Part shown: piece by piece, positions 1 through 13,490 of the stretch
How positions within the stretch are numbered: the stretch's first letter is position 1
How the letters are laid out: each line of letters starts with the position of its first letter
Origin: Echinostoma caproni
Taxonomy: Eukaryota; Platyhelminthes; Trematoda; Plagiorchiida; Echinostomatidae
Direction: 5' to 3'
Length of the DNA stretch: 64,000 bases
Assembly (NCBI GenBank): GCA_900618425.1
Contig: UZAN01039884.1
Location: forward strand, 24,765 to 88,764
Made by a program: the position numbers and the translations under genes
Notes under the pieces: generated by a model
The model's input: the letters and a program-made list of their open reading frames with translations, nothing else
What the model was told of the DNA's origin: nothing
Databases searched by the model: none

Positions 1-149
1 TTGTGTGTTATCGCTCAAGAGTGGCATTGTTTATCAGTTCGGTCGTCAAGTTAAAAATAGATACAAAAGGTGCAAACCATCTAAGTTAGGTCTCCTTAGA
101 AAACACCGAGCAGGCTGGCAAGTGGCTTTACGTATTACAAAAACTCCAA

Positions 150-2660
150 AAGCTTCTATCCCTGCTATTTGCCCATCAAATGTACGATCACTGTTTGGAA
201 AAAGGAGCGTTTTCACGAAATTGCATTGGGGATAATTAGGCTGCAAGAAACTTGGTTGCATCCTGACTTCAACAACTGTTTGGCTGAGCTGGATTTCTAT
301 GCTATGCACCTGTTGGATAGAAACTGTTTACTACTACAGTGGTGTATTAACCTACACCAAATCGTCTCGGTGCAAGTCTACAAAGATTATCTCCCCTTAC
401 AACGTAGGATATATTTCATGTATTTCGGTTCAATGTAAACCCCGTTGTCTTGGTAAATATCGTTCCATCGGAGCTGCAAACATTTACATCACGCTCTCTG
501 ATACAACTTCAGACGTTTGCTGATTTATTTTTACCCGAACTTTCTAACTACATGGAACGCTCGCTTTTTTCTTTAGTGGTGATTTTTACCGTACCGATGT
601 TCATTACTTGACTTGTCGCTCTCTCTTCACAATATTGTATATTTCCCCTCAAGAGGAAACGCGTATCTTAACCTTATGCTTTTGAACGATCTTGACCTGT
701 TTGCTGTGCGAATAGGAGCCCCTCTGGCAAACTCCGATCATTGTGTCATAAACGTTTTGCCAAAAGTCTACTCAAAGAAATATCGTGGTACACTGACATG
801 TACATCTAACCGGAAGATTTTCAATAGATTGTGCGACCCGGTCCACTTGGTATCACCGTGAGAAACAGTCTCTCGTACAAATTTTGATCAGTTCTTTGAT
901 CCAAGTGTCTCGGTCGAGTGTGGACACCTCACTAGCTAGTTGAACTTCTGCTTTGAGCTCTGCTGCCTCATGGCCCCTATGTACACCAGCCCCGCCAGAT
1001 TTTCTTCTCCTCCTTTGAAGACCTGCAGAAAAATCAAAGAACGAGCATATAAACACAGAGCTTTAGTTAAATAAAAATCATTACTGATCTAGACTGCAAT
1101 CCGAAATCTTGATAGACTCTAANNNNNNNAGACTCTAAACTGGAATCATACTTGATGATCGGAGTAGCAAGCAACTATGGAGTTTATGAAAATCTCTGTG
1201 GACCAAAATTCAGATTACGTAGGCTTCAACCCACAGTAGGTGAACTCAACCGCATGTTTCTGTGTCAATTCCAACTGACGTATCGTGTCCATCTTTCCAA
1301 TCAGTTGACCATCGTGGAGTTTTGCATACCAATTCCAATCAGTTTTAGGCACAGATGTTGCACCTCAAAACATCTAAAGCTTCCGGTCCCGACGGACTAT
1401 GTCCAGTCGTTCTCAGGAAAGATGCATATTATCTGGTGAAGACACTCGCCGGTATTTTCAACCGTTTCTTCTACGAGGAAGAAAACATTTCAATTGTTGG
1501 AGACCTGCGCTCATCACACCAATCCCTCAAAAGGTAGCTGGCAAATTTCGACCATTCGCATGCATTTCTGTTTTACTAAAATATTTGGAAACGTTTATGC
1601 TGAGTAACATTATTCCCAACACTGGACAGTTAGACCACAGTCCATTCTCTTATCGCCCCTATGCCCTTACGCATTTCGTAAACTAGGAATGCAAAACACA
1701 GCTTTCGTGTGTTTCCTCGACTATAGCAATGTTTTTAACTGTGTTAACAGGGCAGGCTTTTGTCTCAATTCCAGGGTGCTGGATTGTTCCATACTACCCT
1801 TTCTCTACTTCAAGATTATTTTACTGGTAGAACACACCACGAAGTTTCGTGAAAAAGTTTCTGCCTGGCTACCGGTGCTACCGGGGTGCTCCAGAGAGCA
1901 TTTCTCTCCCTTTTTCATTCTCGTTCTATATTCGTGACATTCCCACTGACCCAGATGATCTTCTTATTGAGTATGCTGATGATGCCACATAGGTTCCAAA
2001 TTCCTATTTGATTTTCGCTTCAACCCACCTTATCTGTCTTAGGCTTATGTTCCCCGTCTTCCAGGTGATCTCTCAATGCCTCTAAGTGTAGGGATATCAC
2101 CTTCTCGCTAGCCAAAGGAGGAAGATTACATTGTTTTGCAAGGAATTGTTCTGTATTCTATGTTGACAACCAGCCTATTCCTCAGTACGTTTTCTGCAAT
2201 ACCTTGGTGTTACCATCTGCCAAGATCTCGCCTGGATCTCATATTTGAATTCTATTTTTGAAAAGATTCGACGATGAACATTTACTTGCAAATTATTGTC
2301 AAATTTGATTTGACCTGACCATCCTTCGAACTTCACTGTCAGACGCAACCGTACAGTTGTACAGTTGCAATGAACTCGAAGAATCTCTCCATCAAAGTGT
2401 CTCAGTAGTGCATATTCACTGTCCCCTCCCGTTTTCAAAAAAATCGAAGCCGAGCGTACCACATAACCCCATTTAGTGTTTAACAGATGCTTAATGCCTA
2501 CAATATTGAATGATGCTGGATAAAACGGTTGGTTTCCCACCACTGAGAGTTCTTCTGTTTGAAAACTTGGTCACTATCTTTCATATCCCGTAGCAGCATT
2601 TCCCTATCACTGTCAGCACATCCGTTTTACCACAAATTTTATTAGGTATATCAAGCAAAT
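150..2660 (+). mobile_element. Degenerate non-LTR retrotransposon (LINE, CR1-like): endonuclease and RT remnants
   Basis: A LINE polyprotein can be followed across several frames. At about 163-200 there is a start like an AP endonuclease (ICPSNVRSLF), then LQETWLHPDFNNCL at about 240-285 (the catalytic Glu region) and GVLTYTKSS at about 335. NSDHCVINVLPK at about 730-770 fits the endonuclease C-terminal SDH motif. RT pieces follow: KTSKASGPDGLCPVVLRK (about 1360-1415), LITPIPQK (about 1510), FLDYSNVFNCV (about 1715-1745), then IEYADDA with YADD at 1972-1983, and QYLGVTICQDLAW (about 2200-2240). Frames change at least five times and stops are present, so it is a dead copy. A 7-N joint lies at 1123-1129, between the endonuclease and RT parts. 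Assignment to the CR1-like group rests on motif wording alone. The end near 2660 is approximate. Confidence 0.8.
1123..1129. other. Seven-N assembly joint with duplicated flanks
   Basis: The nine bases before the Ns (1114-1122) are repeated directly after them (1130-1138). This suggests two overlapping contig ends were placed side by side rather than merged, so the true gap may be negative in length. Confidence 0.7.
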
Positions 2661-5600
2661 TGAAGACCTAAAGACATTACTTTGCGTGTACCTGATGTAG
2701 AACACTGGATCCATCAAAACGTTTTGAGAGCGCCACATCGCATGTCTTTCAACCTTAATCTCTATCGCTTGGATTCACTTGGAAATAGTCCAAACCTAAC
2801 TGCTGGTTTCTTATTGGCAGTGCAGGATTTGGTTAGATTATGTGGAGAATGTCGTGGTATACAGAGTAGAGTAAGCACCGTTTACGACATAGTGCATCAT
2901 ATGATAAAATGGAATCATTCTGTACTCTTATGTAGAAGACAATTTATTCTGCACAGAAAGTCGTAAATGAAAATGCTGATAGGTGCCAACACAATGAAGT
3001 TGGAGTTCAAAGTTCATAGACAGCTGATGAACTCAAATCGATTTGTCTGTGCATGCCAAGCCAACATGGATTTTCTCAAGGTTTTAGTAGTAGTAGGAGG
3101 AGGAGGAAAAAACGACTATCTGGGGCGAACTTAGTTTTATTTAGACGAAGAAAAACAGAACAACACGGTGCGAATAACGCATGTAACCTCTGAACAAAAG
3201 TTAAACAAATGTAGTCCAAAAGATTTCGTGGAGGACTGTGCACCTGATATAGCGCTGTCACTTTTCCGATCCTGCAAACCCTTAGTTTATAGGTTATCAA
3301 AATTTACTCTCATGCGATTTCCAATCGGGAACCATCACGTTAAATTAGAGGATCACATCGGTAAAAACGCAAAACCCGCTTTAAATGATTCAGATTGGAA
3401 GCTGATTAGGTTTCTGGTGATAGCAGAATATTCATTTAGCTATGAGGTGAACTTTTTCAAACATTTACAGAATTGTGGAATATTTATTTTTATTCTTCCC
3501 CAGTCAGAGTGCTATTTATCCGTGTTTTATCATACAGCGATTTTTCAATGATCCTTGTGGATGGGGAGGGGGCTATTCCCTTACTGTAAATCATGCTTGT
3601 CGAATTAAAAATCCTTCTCGATCAAGAGGACTACACGTGAATCTATTTTCCATTAGTCGACTTTTTCACTAAAATCAAAGTCACCGCTGTAGTACAATAT
3701 CCTCATAGTTGATAAACTCTGTTATGTGAGAAGTGTCATTTTACTGCTTTTTTGTAATTGTAAGCTGATAATGGGATACTCAAAGCACAAGATTCATCGA
3801 CCTGATTTCAAAACGAAAATACAGTTAAGTAGAATTTAAGAAATGAAGATGAATGCCTCTGCATTTGTAAGCAAAAAAATCCTATTGAATGAATCTTTTT
3901 CAAACATTGATTATTCACTCTGATGTTTTGCCTGTCACGAATGATGAAATAAATCTAAAATAAATATCGGAACATCTGTCAGGAATTTTATCCCTTAACC
4001 CGTTAAAACACTTTGGATCAGAAAGTTTGATTGTAACAGCTCGAGATAAAATAAGTATGTCCACCTGCGACTTACGCTCTTATTATTCGAATTTCTCAAT
4101 GTCCGAATTATGGTCTTCCTCAGTGATATTTGAAATTGGGAATACAACCTTTGCTTGATTCACACCTTTAGGCGAGCAAAATGTGTACGATGCTCTGAAA
4201 CACAGAAGCTTAGTTTTCATACCCAAACCTCTAGGATTACTTGAAAAGTGAATTAGCGGAATGACCCGAAAAAATGTATTGCAGTTTATTTTCATCCTCA
4301 GGGGATTTCGCCATATTGACTTTTGCATGAAACCATCAAGATCGTAGTTTAGCTTACAGCTTGTTTTGTATTTTGTCTGAGGGCTCATTTTCAGAGCATT
4401 TAGGTAAAATTATTTTAAGAATCATACAAAGCTGATAATCAGCGGACACGTGCCCTACATTTTTTGAGATTAACGTCCTTCACGCATTGACGTTTTATTC
4501 AAACTTTGAATTTGGGTTTCTTTAAAAGTAAGATTTCTCAAGCCAGGTTTAACGACATTTTCTAGTGTATAACAGATAATTTAAGAGAGCTTAGGTGGTT
4601 ACTACTTCCAGCTCCACTGTTAATGATCATGTAGGTTATTTGTTCTGAAACGCACCGGATTCTGAGGTATGAAAATCAACCGTCTGTATCCCACGGAAGT
4701 GACAAAATTCAGTAATTCAGGTTTGGTAACCCTTCCTCCTCCCGATTACTGGCATGAATCACAACATCGTGTCCAGTGACGATAGGTGAACGAAAGTATA
4801 ACCATCACAGAGGTGGTGTGAAGTCAGAATAGATAACTCAGGGTAAACATATACAGTCCGGATTTGGGTCAGTATGTCAAAGATACGTCTGCATCATTGA
4901 TGCTTTCTAAGCAGAAAGTAACCTACGCATATGGATTAAAGTTATTTGCAGAGTAATGTGTGACCAAATCGTCTTTCCAAAACTAGTAAATTATTTTTCA
5001 CAGGTGTAGAAAGTGTCGTATCCCCAAAAATCAGTTCTTATTTATAGGGTTAAAGTTATTCGGGATCTCGGCAGTTATCACCAGAATCTGTACTAGACGC
5101 ACAGGTGTTGTATTTGTTCTGGACACTGCGTACTAACAACTGCCTCTGAATACTCATCGTTTTATAGATTTTGTAAATCAACGAGGATCACTTCATCACG
5201 TCTCTCGGGTGACAATAAAACGTGTTGCATTGAAGCAGGATGTTATAAGAACGTTAGTAGCACCTTTCCGTTAAAACATCCTATTTGAATGAACGTCCCA
5301 AAACACTTGCCAGTCTACGTCACATTTAATAGGTAGAGGTTGATACTGGTTCGGCGGATGCCTTTAGAAATTTCAAAGTGCATCCTTTGAAGGTAACTGC
5401 GTAATTTGCATTCCGGAAGTTGTTTCGTCATGGGCTGCAAAATACAGTTGCTTATTGTGAAAAAAAACACTTTCAACTTATAAAGTAAATGCTTCCTTAC
5501 GTTTTATCAAATGGAACCTTCACTACTAAATTAGGGAACATCATCTCCATGAATTTGTTATTTACACCTAAATGGTATTCACACCGCTCCTCGCCAGTCA

Positions 5601-6292
5601 AATTTATACTTCTGAATCTGTCATGAGTTTGCTGTATTTTAACCACAGGTCACGCAAGTGGAAACTAGGTCGTTTTAGCCATAGAATTTACTCATTTCGC
5701 TGCTGTCTGCAGAAGAGAGATAAACTGGTGATGATTTCCTTGGTGCTGAACCATCTCATACTCAACTGTACTGTGTAATTAAATGATAACACGACCATTT
5801 AAATATTCAAAAATTCTGCATTTGCTCTGAACATGAGGACGTTCACTGTGTATTTAAATGAAATCCTCTGCTACTCTCACGCAATAATCAAGCATATAAA
5901 TTGGCTTACAGTGAGTAAGTACACATGACAACTACTTGGCATTTCTAAACATATGATTTATTCGTGGTTCAGTCTATTCTTGTTTTAAATAAATTCTTCT
6001 TTGTTGCAGTATCTGATCTACTTCCAAATAGTAAATATGCATGAGCTGGTAGCTTAAAATACCTAATTGAAATTACGTTTTAAATTAAATTTCGATTGAA
6101 ATAAAAGACACTTCTCTATCCACATTGACTCCTACCTCACGTTACTTCTATCAGATGTACTGTCTCAAATACTTTTGTAAAATCTGGTTCAATTTCTATT
6201 AATGAGAGTTTGTGGATGTAGGGGCTATTGTTCAGTTCAAATACCATGGGAATTGAGATAGTTCATCAAACCTGTTTGATGTATGCTTGTTT
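2661..6292. other. No gene recognised
   Basis: AT-rich sequence. A short GTA/GGA run lies at 3085-3107. Two open frames, 3168-3551 (+, 127 codons from a non-ATG start) and 4083-4388 (-, 101 codons), have no motif I recognise and no convincing splice borders. Confidence 0.5.
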
Positions 6293-6344
6293 TATGTATG
6301 TTGTATGTACGTATGTATGTAAGTATATATGTATGTATGTATGT
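6293..6344. repeat. (GTAT)n-type microsatellite
   Basis: About 50 bases of imperfect GTAT/TATG tetranucleotides with short interruptions (TTG, CG, AAG). Confidence 0.85.
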
Positions 6345-9300
6345 CGTTAAACGTCTTTGAAGAAACTACCGGTGAATCTGCATACCGTCTCAAAAATATT
6401 TGATCATATTCTTAACTCTTGGAACTTTAAAGTAATACAATCCAAAGGGTATGCATTCACTTGAGAGATTTGTTCTTTGTGTGAATGAACTATGGAGGTC
6501 ACATACAACTTTACCTGTCATTCAATATTGACAAATCTTGAAAAAAGTGTAGAGTGATCAAGAATTACTAGCAGTTTATATACACCAAATAGGCTTTAAT
6601 GGGACAGAACCGCACGGACGCCTGGATGTACCCTCCGCAGTGGATTGATAACTTCAGCTTTTTAAGCTATCGTCAAAAAAGTGGTTCAGAGAAATAAACG
6701 ACCGGTCAACGATCTGTGTGTGCGGTGTGAGCGAAGAACGAATTTTCTATTTAAAACTGTTACTATTCTATAAAATATTTAAAATATCCATCGTTGATGA
6801 GCATCAAATGCCGGTTTATTTGGTTTTGTGGTTTTCGTTCACATTCCTTTAACCTTCAGTGTTTATTTGTGTGCGTCATCGACATGTTAATTTCAGTTTG
6901 ATTCATCTACCTAAATGGCCCCGGGTGATAATGAGTTTCCCAGTCACATTAGCAAACTGGATTGGGAACACTAACAGTGCCGTGGGCCGGATTCATTCGT
7001 CACTGTCACAAATGACGGGTTGAATGCCAAAACCGAACAAGCAAGAATGACGCCACCGGAACCGGTGACCTAAACAAACACACAAACACGAGTCAGTTTG
7101 TGCTTTACGCACGCTCACCGTCAGAAGTCAATTTTCCGCAGTGTTCCAGACAACATTTTGGTGAAAGAATGGCGAGCGGTTGTTGACTGGTAAATTAAAC
7201 CCACACCTAATGGATGTATCAGAAGGTCAACATATAGTGGTTGCCCGTGGTTTCTAAGTGAGTGCCCGACGCCATTCTGTAAAATAGATAAATTATGGAG
7301 AAGCTAGTGGAACTGTCTTTCGAGGTTTCAAATACCGGCCGAATCATTTCCAACCTGATGCGGACTCTGAAAATACGGAGCACCTTGTCATTGATAGTCA
7401 CAGCGGGAAACTAGTGTATCTATCGGAAGCGCATCATGAGTTTCGAATGTGCATATACACAAGTAATTTATTTCACTCGGTGAATTTCGTGCTTGGGTTG
7501 TGGAAAAGTATTTTTTACCAACCATATGCGTGCTTGCACATTTTTAATGATTACCACTAGAGAAGGTATCTATTCACCAGTGTAAATCTCATTTCACAAT
7601 TGTCAATTATAATTTGAGTATATTGAATATATGCCTTTAAAACCTGCTGAATCACTAACATTCAAGGTGAATTCACACTATACGTAAAATGGAGTGACTG
7701 AAACAAACAAAGACGATAAAGTACAGAAGCTCTATTTTCCGACACCTTCGTCCGCGGCATTTTCGCATTTCGTGAACGAATTTTGGCTCGATTTTCGATG
7801 GATTCTTACACAAGAATGTCAATGATATGATTCATATTATGTGAGATTATATGTTTATGCGGTAGAGTCAGTCTAAACGGACTTCCTGCAACTTCCATGT
7901 GATGACTAAACGGTAATGCTTCATTTGCATTTAAAAATAAAGCAGATATTCCCTTTTTTAGGCCAGTCGCAGCTCACTATGACCAACAATAAAAATCTTT
8001 CGAATATTCGACTGATACAATATGCAAAAAAACACAACCAAAAGGAACTGTTTGTGATAAGAATTACGAAGGCAAAAGACGGTCAGCAAATGGGATTTGC
8101 TTGATTTTATCAGTATCCATCACCGTTTCACGCTACCTGCTGAAGCCCGTGCGAAGATTAAATTTTTTCCCAATACATTCCCTAATAATGCAGATTATTA
8201 CTGAAAGACTCTGATGTAATCTTTTCCCTACTCTGAAAATGAGCGACCACTGTTATTTAATGAGAAACAGTAAACATTGGAATATACATGGTCAGTTGAA
8301 GTCACATTTAGATGAAAACAATTGCTTTCGACAACCTATAGACATCTGACGAAGTCTGACCATTTAAGCTGCGACTTTTGATTTAGGGATTTTCATCATT
8401 GAATGCCTCATTGTACTGAACTCCAGGTTAGATGGATTTTGGATTAACTAACTAATTTGACTAGGTTTTCGTTACAATTAGCAGTTTGACACTGGTTCAT
8501 TGTCAGGAATGAGCTCACTCGGATAAAAAGGGTAACAACAAAAGCTTTTCTCGCAAAAGCACACGCCCTTGTGCACATTTGGCTCGTGCATAACAAACGA
8601 ACGACATCGTGGTAGCTTTAAAAAATGAATGATTTCGGCTATAACGGATAATGGTGTGGTGAAGCAGCTGACATTTGCCTTTTCAATCACAACATTGTGA
8701 ACACGAATTGTCTTGGTTTACATTGTCTGATCATGTCTAGTTAGGACAAAAAAAGAGAAAAGAGAAACATTTTCGAATGAACTTGACTCGGATCGAATTT
8801 TAGGTCAAACTAGACAAAACTGGCTTCGGGATGATGCAGAAAATAACAATCTTTATTTATTTTAAAGCCAAAACTTGTGACTTTAACTGTCCAAATGCGT
8901 GTCAAATATAAGTTTATTTTGGTTTATCGAATATACCATCAGTGTTTGCTCTCGAGGTTTTACGCAAGACTCAGAGATTGCGTTATGAAGCACTGTAAGG
9001 GACATTGCAATGCCTCTAACTCATAGTTGGTGGATTCAAAGTGGTTAGGACCTGAGTCAAGGACGAGTAATTTAAGCCTTTCGAGGACTTTCCAAATAAC
9101 ATCCGAAAGGCCTGTGACAAATTTGTTTAACCATTTCAATTCAGTGATTTTTGTTGGTATCGGTTTAGAGAAGCATAATCTTTGATAGTGATGAACCATT
9201 CTCCTCAACCAGATCAGTAAGAAAAAATCTTGTGGACAATCGGAAACCAGGTTATTTTAACAATAGAGTTGTGCATGTTTCGAGATCCTGTAATTCAAAG

Positions 9301-10639
9301 TATGTGTCATGTGAGTGACTATTAATTCTCAGTTAGGGAGACCAGAAACTTCCCAAAAGATTTTTTTCCAAATTTTCTGTTCAGTGACACGTCATTCGGT
9401 AATTTCTCATAGTAGCACTAAACTATAGTACGCATTCGGTTAATATCAGTAATAATTTTTACTCCAAATTAAGTTATCCGTGCTGATTTAGATTGATGTT
9501 CGAAATAATAAAAATAAACAGTAGGACTCCGTTTTACGTTTTCTTATTGATTACGATTTCCGAAAATTACATGACCCGCATCAAGGTCCTTGCAGTACAT
9601 CGGGTGTGCGTAGAAGATTTNGAAGATTTGAACTGCTTCTCAAATGTGTCCAAACATGCACTTTACAGACGGGGTTTTCGGGTTTCAAAATTTGGATTGT
9701 CCGGTAAATATGCATTACAACTGAATCCCTTTAGAGGCAATGATAGATTCTAGGAACAACTAACTGAACTGCACTTTGTGTGCAACGGCAAAATAAAAAA
9801 CGAACCACTTGTTGTTTATAATATCTCATATACCTCAGCATCTTAAAAGGAAACTACAAGAAATATTTGGTAATATATTCCATTAATAATTATTATTTCA
9901 TTTGGAGTTGAGAATATTCTAAGGTTATTTGTATTCCAATTCAATTGAGTTCCTACTTTAAAACAAGCAGTCATTCTGAGCAATTTCCAATATTGATACA
10001 TTTTAGAATATCGTTGGAGTGCCGCATGAGAAGAAATAATGTTGATGTGCCACGGTCTAAAATTATGGCTGCATAGTCTAATAGTAGCGCTTTAATCAGG
10101 GGAATAAATTTTAATATTATTACAGTGGATTGCTCAAGTATACAAAGGTGGCTAATATTTACCAAATTTTGGATCACAAACTAATTGTCCGGCCATAAGG
10201 AGAGGAAATTGAACTCCGTTGGTCCAAATACAGATAACAGTGAACATGTATATATTTATAATTCAACTAGACTAGATGGAACGGAGCTAATCTACGTTGC
10301 GCCTAAGACTTAATCGCCACAATCTTCTGGGTGAGTTCTCTACCAACCACACAATTTATCAAGCGTACATTTAGAAAAAAATCTGCTAAAAGTATTATCT
10401 CCGGGATCCGTAGATCTAAACAATCTGCCTTGGAGGTGGAATTGGAAAACCTCTGTGTACAACTTGCTGATCGCGTTCATTCTTCATCAATATAAATTTT
10501 GAAGGACTCAAATCGACCTGTTACTAGCATCAGGATATTGGGTTTTCCATTGAAATGCAGCAACTCTGCGGTAAAGGTTAAAACGGCTCAAATATAGAAA
10601 TTGTGCTATCTAAGAAGTTGTGATATTTAAAGCGGGTGG
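6345..10639. other. No gene recognised
   Basis: AT-rich with scattered short open frames. A small inverted repeat (CACCGG, two bases, CCGGTG) sits near 7053. A single N at 9621 has an eight-base duplicated flank. The plus strand at 10400-10500 may be the 5' remnant of the Penelope-like element that follows, but I cannot align it to a motif. Confidence 0.4.
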
Positions 10640-12110
10640 GAATCATTGATGCGATCACTTTTGAATGTATTTGGTCAACAAGGACCGTTATTCCGATTAT
10701 TTATGGATTGTCAAAGTATACAAAGAAGAAGTACTGCTTGAATTAATGTGGGATGTGTAACTTGCCTCTGACAAAAAATTGGACTACAGTATTAAAACAT
10801 GTTCAAGTTTGGCTGTCGAAGAAAAGTTCACCTGATGAGCAATTTTCGCGATATGAAATTGGACGATCAAACAATGCTTTCCCTGGACGTCACCTCATCT
10901 TTCATAAATTTTCCCTTGAGCGAAGCAAGTTCATAATTTTGTAGTGATATATAAAGTAATAGTATAGAGCCAGGCCTTCCTTTGGATGACATAAAAAACC
11001 ACTGTTCCGGCCCGTGCCGTGGCCGCGAGGTTGTGAACGTATTCATCGCGAAACTCAAAAACACTGAACCACAATAATCTAAAGAAGAACGTGTACTATA
11101 CCCAAGGTAAATGGATGATTATTTGATCCTTTTAGGAATTTTCGGATTAGTCTTAACGAGAGAAAACCAAAGAGAACAATGATACTATTAATACAACGCA
11201 CAATTTCTTCAAAGACATTCGTTCCGAATTTGGATCAGATAGGTAGATGATATTTTTTTGTCACAAACAAAAAATCAATCTTAGTTGAAGGATTTTTAAC
11301 ACTGACCATTTTAACAAAACGTTTACTTTAGAAACGGGATATAACAACGTATAGCCTTGTATTTATCTCTGCATCACTCATCAAACAGCTGGTTCAATAC
11401 AGCACTTTTTGCACAGAAAGGAAATTAGGACAGACCGCTACACCCACTGCTGAAGCTTCGTACGCCTAAAATAAAAGAGACCTAGTAGAACGAGGAAGTC
11501 ATACATTGAGGACTGGCTAGAAGACAAGCTTCGCTTTATGAAGTCAATATTTGCAATGGGTATCCGGAACGCTTGTTTATTAGACAATTCTATTCACGGA
11601 TAACACTTTACACAACACTGAGATTAAGGAATAAGGATACATTTATTTGTTGTTCATGAGAGTGGGCAAATAAGCTTGGATCATTCAAAGATTATCTGGC
11701 GTAATTGGTGAGGTCTGCCATGTATTACAGTTTCACCTGTTTTACATGTTCAAACCAGCTTTGTTTGAGGTTTCAGGAGAAGTTTCTTGCTATGCTGTGT
11801 CATTCTGGTTATGCTCATTTATTTGTTTCTGTGGAAGAACGTACGATTAGGCGATTGTCCAAATGGATTCATGAACACCACCCGACGCAACTGAACACCG
11901 GAACCACTAAATTACTCACCGGTGCAGTGGTTTTACGTCTTGCCGGAAAAACTCTCACAATGAATGGGACCCAGGTCAACCCTATTTAGGGTTTGTGGCG
12001 GCTATCAAGACAGGTTCACTGTCGGATGCGAAAGCGTTGGAAAATCGTCTGCGCGACTCCCCTTTGGATAGGCGTCGATAATTTTAGCGGGCGCTTAAGC
12101 ACTCCTGTCT
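10640..12110 (+). mobile_element. Degenerate Penelope-like element (RT plus GIY-YIG endonuclease)
   Basis: Plus-strand pieces match the Penelope-like layout in order. IPIIYGLSK (about 10690-10720) resembles the conserved YGLPK region. MLSLDVTSSFINFPLSEA at 10873-10926 matches RT motif A (SFDVxSLFTNVPL type). GLPLDDIKNHC follows at about 10970. MDDYLILLG at about 11111 is the counterpart of the catalytic YVDD box, with the Tyr codon region lost to a stop. The C-terminal GIY-YIG endonuclease shows as RTIRRLSKWIHEHHP at about 11840-11885, then LNTGTTKLL. Stops and frameshifts separate the blocks, so it is inactive. The RT of this class is related to telomerase RT. The 5' end is not resolved. Confidence 0.8.
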
Positions 12111-13079
12111 GACCCCATACCCTACATTTCGAGTACTCCAAAATGAAACGAGTGAATAACTAACTATGAGAGTCGTGAATATGACTTCCGAAGTTTATAA
12201 TGAAATCAGTCCAAGTATTCCCGAGACAATTTTTCTGAAAATGTGAATCATGTCGTAACTGTAAGTCACAGAAAGAGAGTTTGCTCGTCATTTCAATTTT
12301 TGCTTGCTTGAAACTAGAAGTTTGGTCCTTATCTAGTGAATTCTTTATTTTTGAATGTCAAAAAATGAAGAAAAATTCGGGTGGCACTTTGACGGTATTA
12401 AAACTTGCGTGCTTGTCGACCCACTAAACGGTTCCTCACTTTTCCTATCAACTTATTGTTTTGAATACCCGGTAGGATATTCTGTCCTGTAGCTAGAAAC
12501 GTAAACATGGAACAGTATCAGGTGAAAGCAACGTGTCCATATCAACCAATTCTGTTTATTGTGCTTCGCCAAAGCAAAAAGACATCTACAATCTACCACA
12601 AAATATCCTTTCACAAATCACTCGAACTTCTCGTTTTGGCCCATATGAACAAAAATCCAAACCCTCAAACGAATGTTTAAAGTTTTACTATCGTACAGGA
12701 ATTCCCAGCTTCGAAAACCCGTAAGGTAGATCACAAATATACCTCCTTCCAGCAGACGAAGTTCACATTCTTCAGAAGGTATCCATTTATATGGTTTTAT
12801 CAGATTTCACACTACCCCTTGATTAGAAGAAGAAATGAAATATTATCGAAATGTGACTGTAAAGCGGCAATTCATTGGCACTAAGCATCCAATGTTACAA
12901 TTCCAAAGTTTTCATCGATATCGCAACTAGTCTAAATAGTCCCACAGAGCACATTTCAAACAGACCAACAGAGGGGCGAACAAGCTAATTCTCAGAGATT
13001 CGTATTTGCGCCAATACATCTCAATATATAACACCACTTGGGAATAAAATTGTCTTGGGAAAATGAAACGAAATCATCT
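12111..13079. other. No gene recognised
   Basis: AT-rich spacer between two oppositely oriented Penelope-like fragments. The first bases may still be 3' sequence of the upstream element. Nothing else was identified. Confidence 0.4.
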
Positions 13080-13490
13080 GTCATTTGTTTCAGCTAGGTG
13101 TGAAACCACTGCACTGGTGAGTGACCTAATCGTTCCGGTGTTAAGCTATGCACGGTGTTCACAAATCCGTTCCGACAGTCGCCTGACCGTGCATTGTTCC
13201 ACAGGAACTGATAAATGACTATAAACAGTTAGAGACCGCAGAGTCTGGAACATTATCCTTCAGTAGCAAACACACAATTGGCTTGGACGTAAACACCACA
13301 CGACGCTTGGGTGAAAAGAAAGTCTTGTCGATTTCGTCGGATAATCTTCTTTGAATGATCTTAGTTGATTTGTCTCCCTTGAATGGCAAAGAAATGTACA
13401 TGGATTTTTTTCCCAAGTAGTCAGAGGTCCGTTTGGGACAAATGATTAAAAACAAATTGGTCACATATTTGGAAGTATTTTTCAAATATC
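13080..13490 (-). mobile_element. Penelope-like element, 3' fragment (linker and GIY-YIG endonuclease)
   Basis: On the minus strand an 88-codon frame (13485-13219) holds the segment that precedes the endonuclease in this class: KKSMYISLPFKGDKSTK near its start and DSAVSNCL at its end. After a frame break the endonuclease region follows at about 13190-13085, as RRLSERICEH and LNTGTIRSLTSAVV in a shifted frame. The last 30 or so bases closely match 63648-63680, the same part of another copy. No RT domain was found upstream (above 13490), so the copy is truncated. Confidence 0.75.

Noticed and set aside
2175..2543. 122-codon minus-strand ORF
   Set aside because: It is antisense to the LINE RT (QYLGVTICQDLAW on the plus strand) and has no motif of its own.
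3168..3551. 127-codon plus-strand ORF
   Set aside because: It starts at a non-ATG codon, no domain is recognised and no clear splice borders are present.
10826..10860. CTGATGAG with GAAA downstream on the plus strand
   Set aside because: Stem II cannot pair, and the site lies inside the coding remnant of a Penelope-like element.
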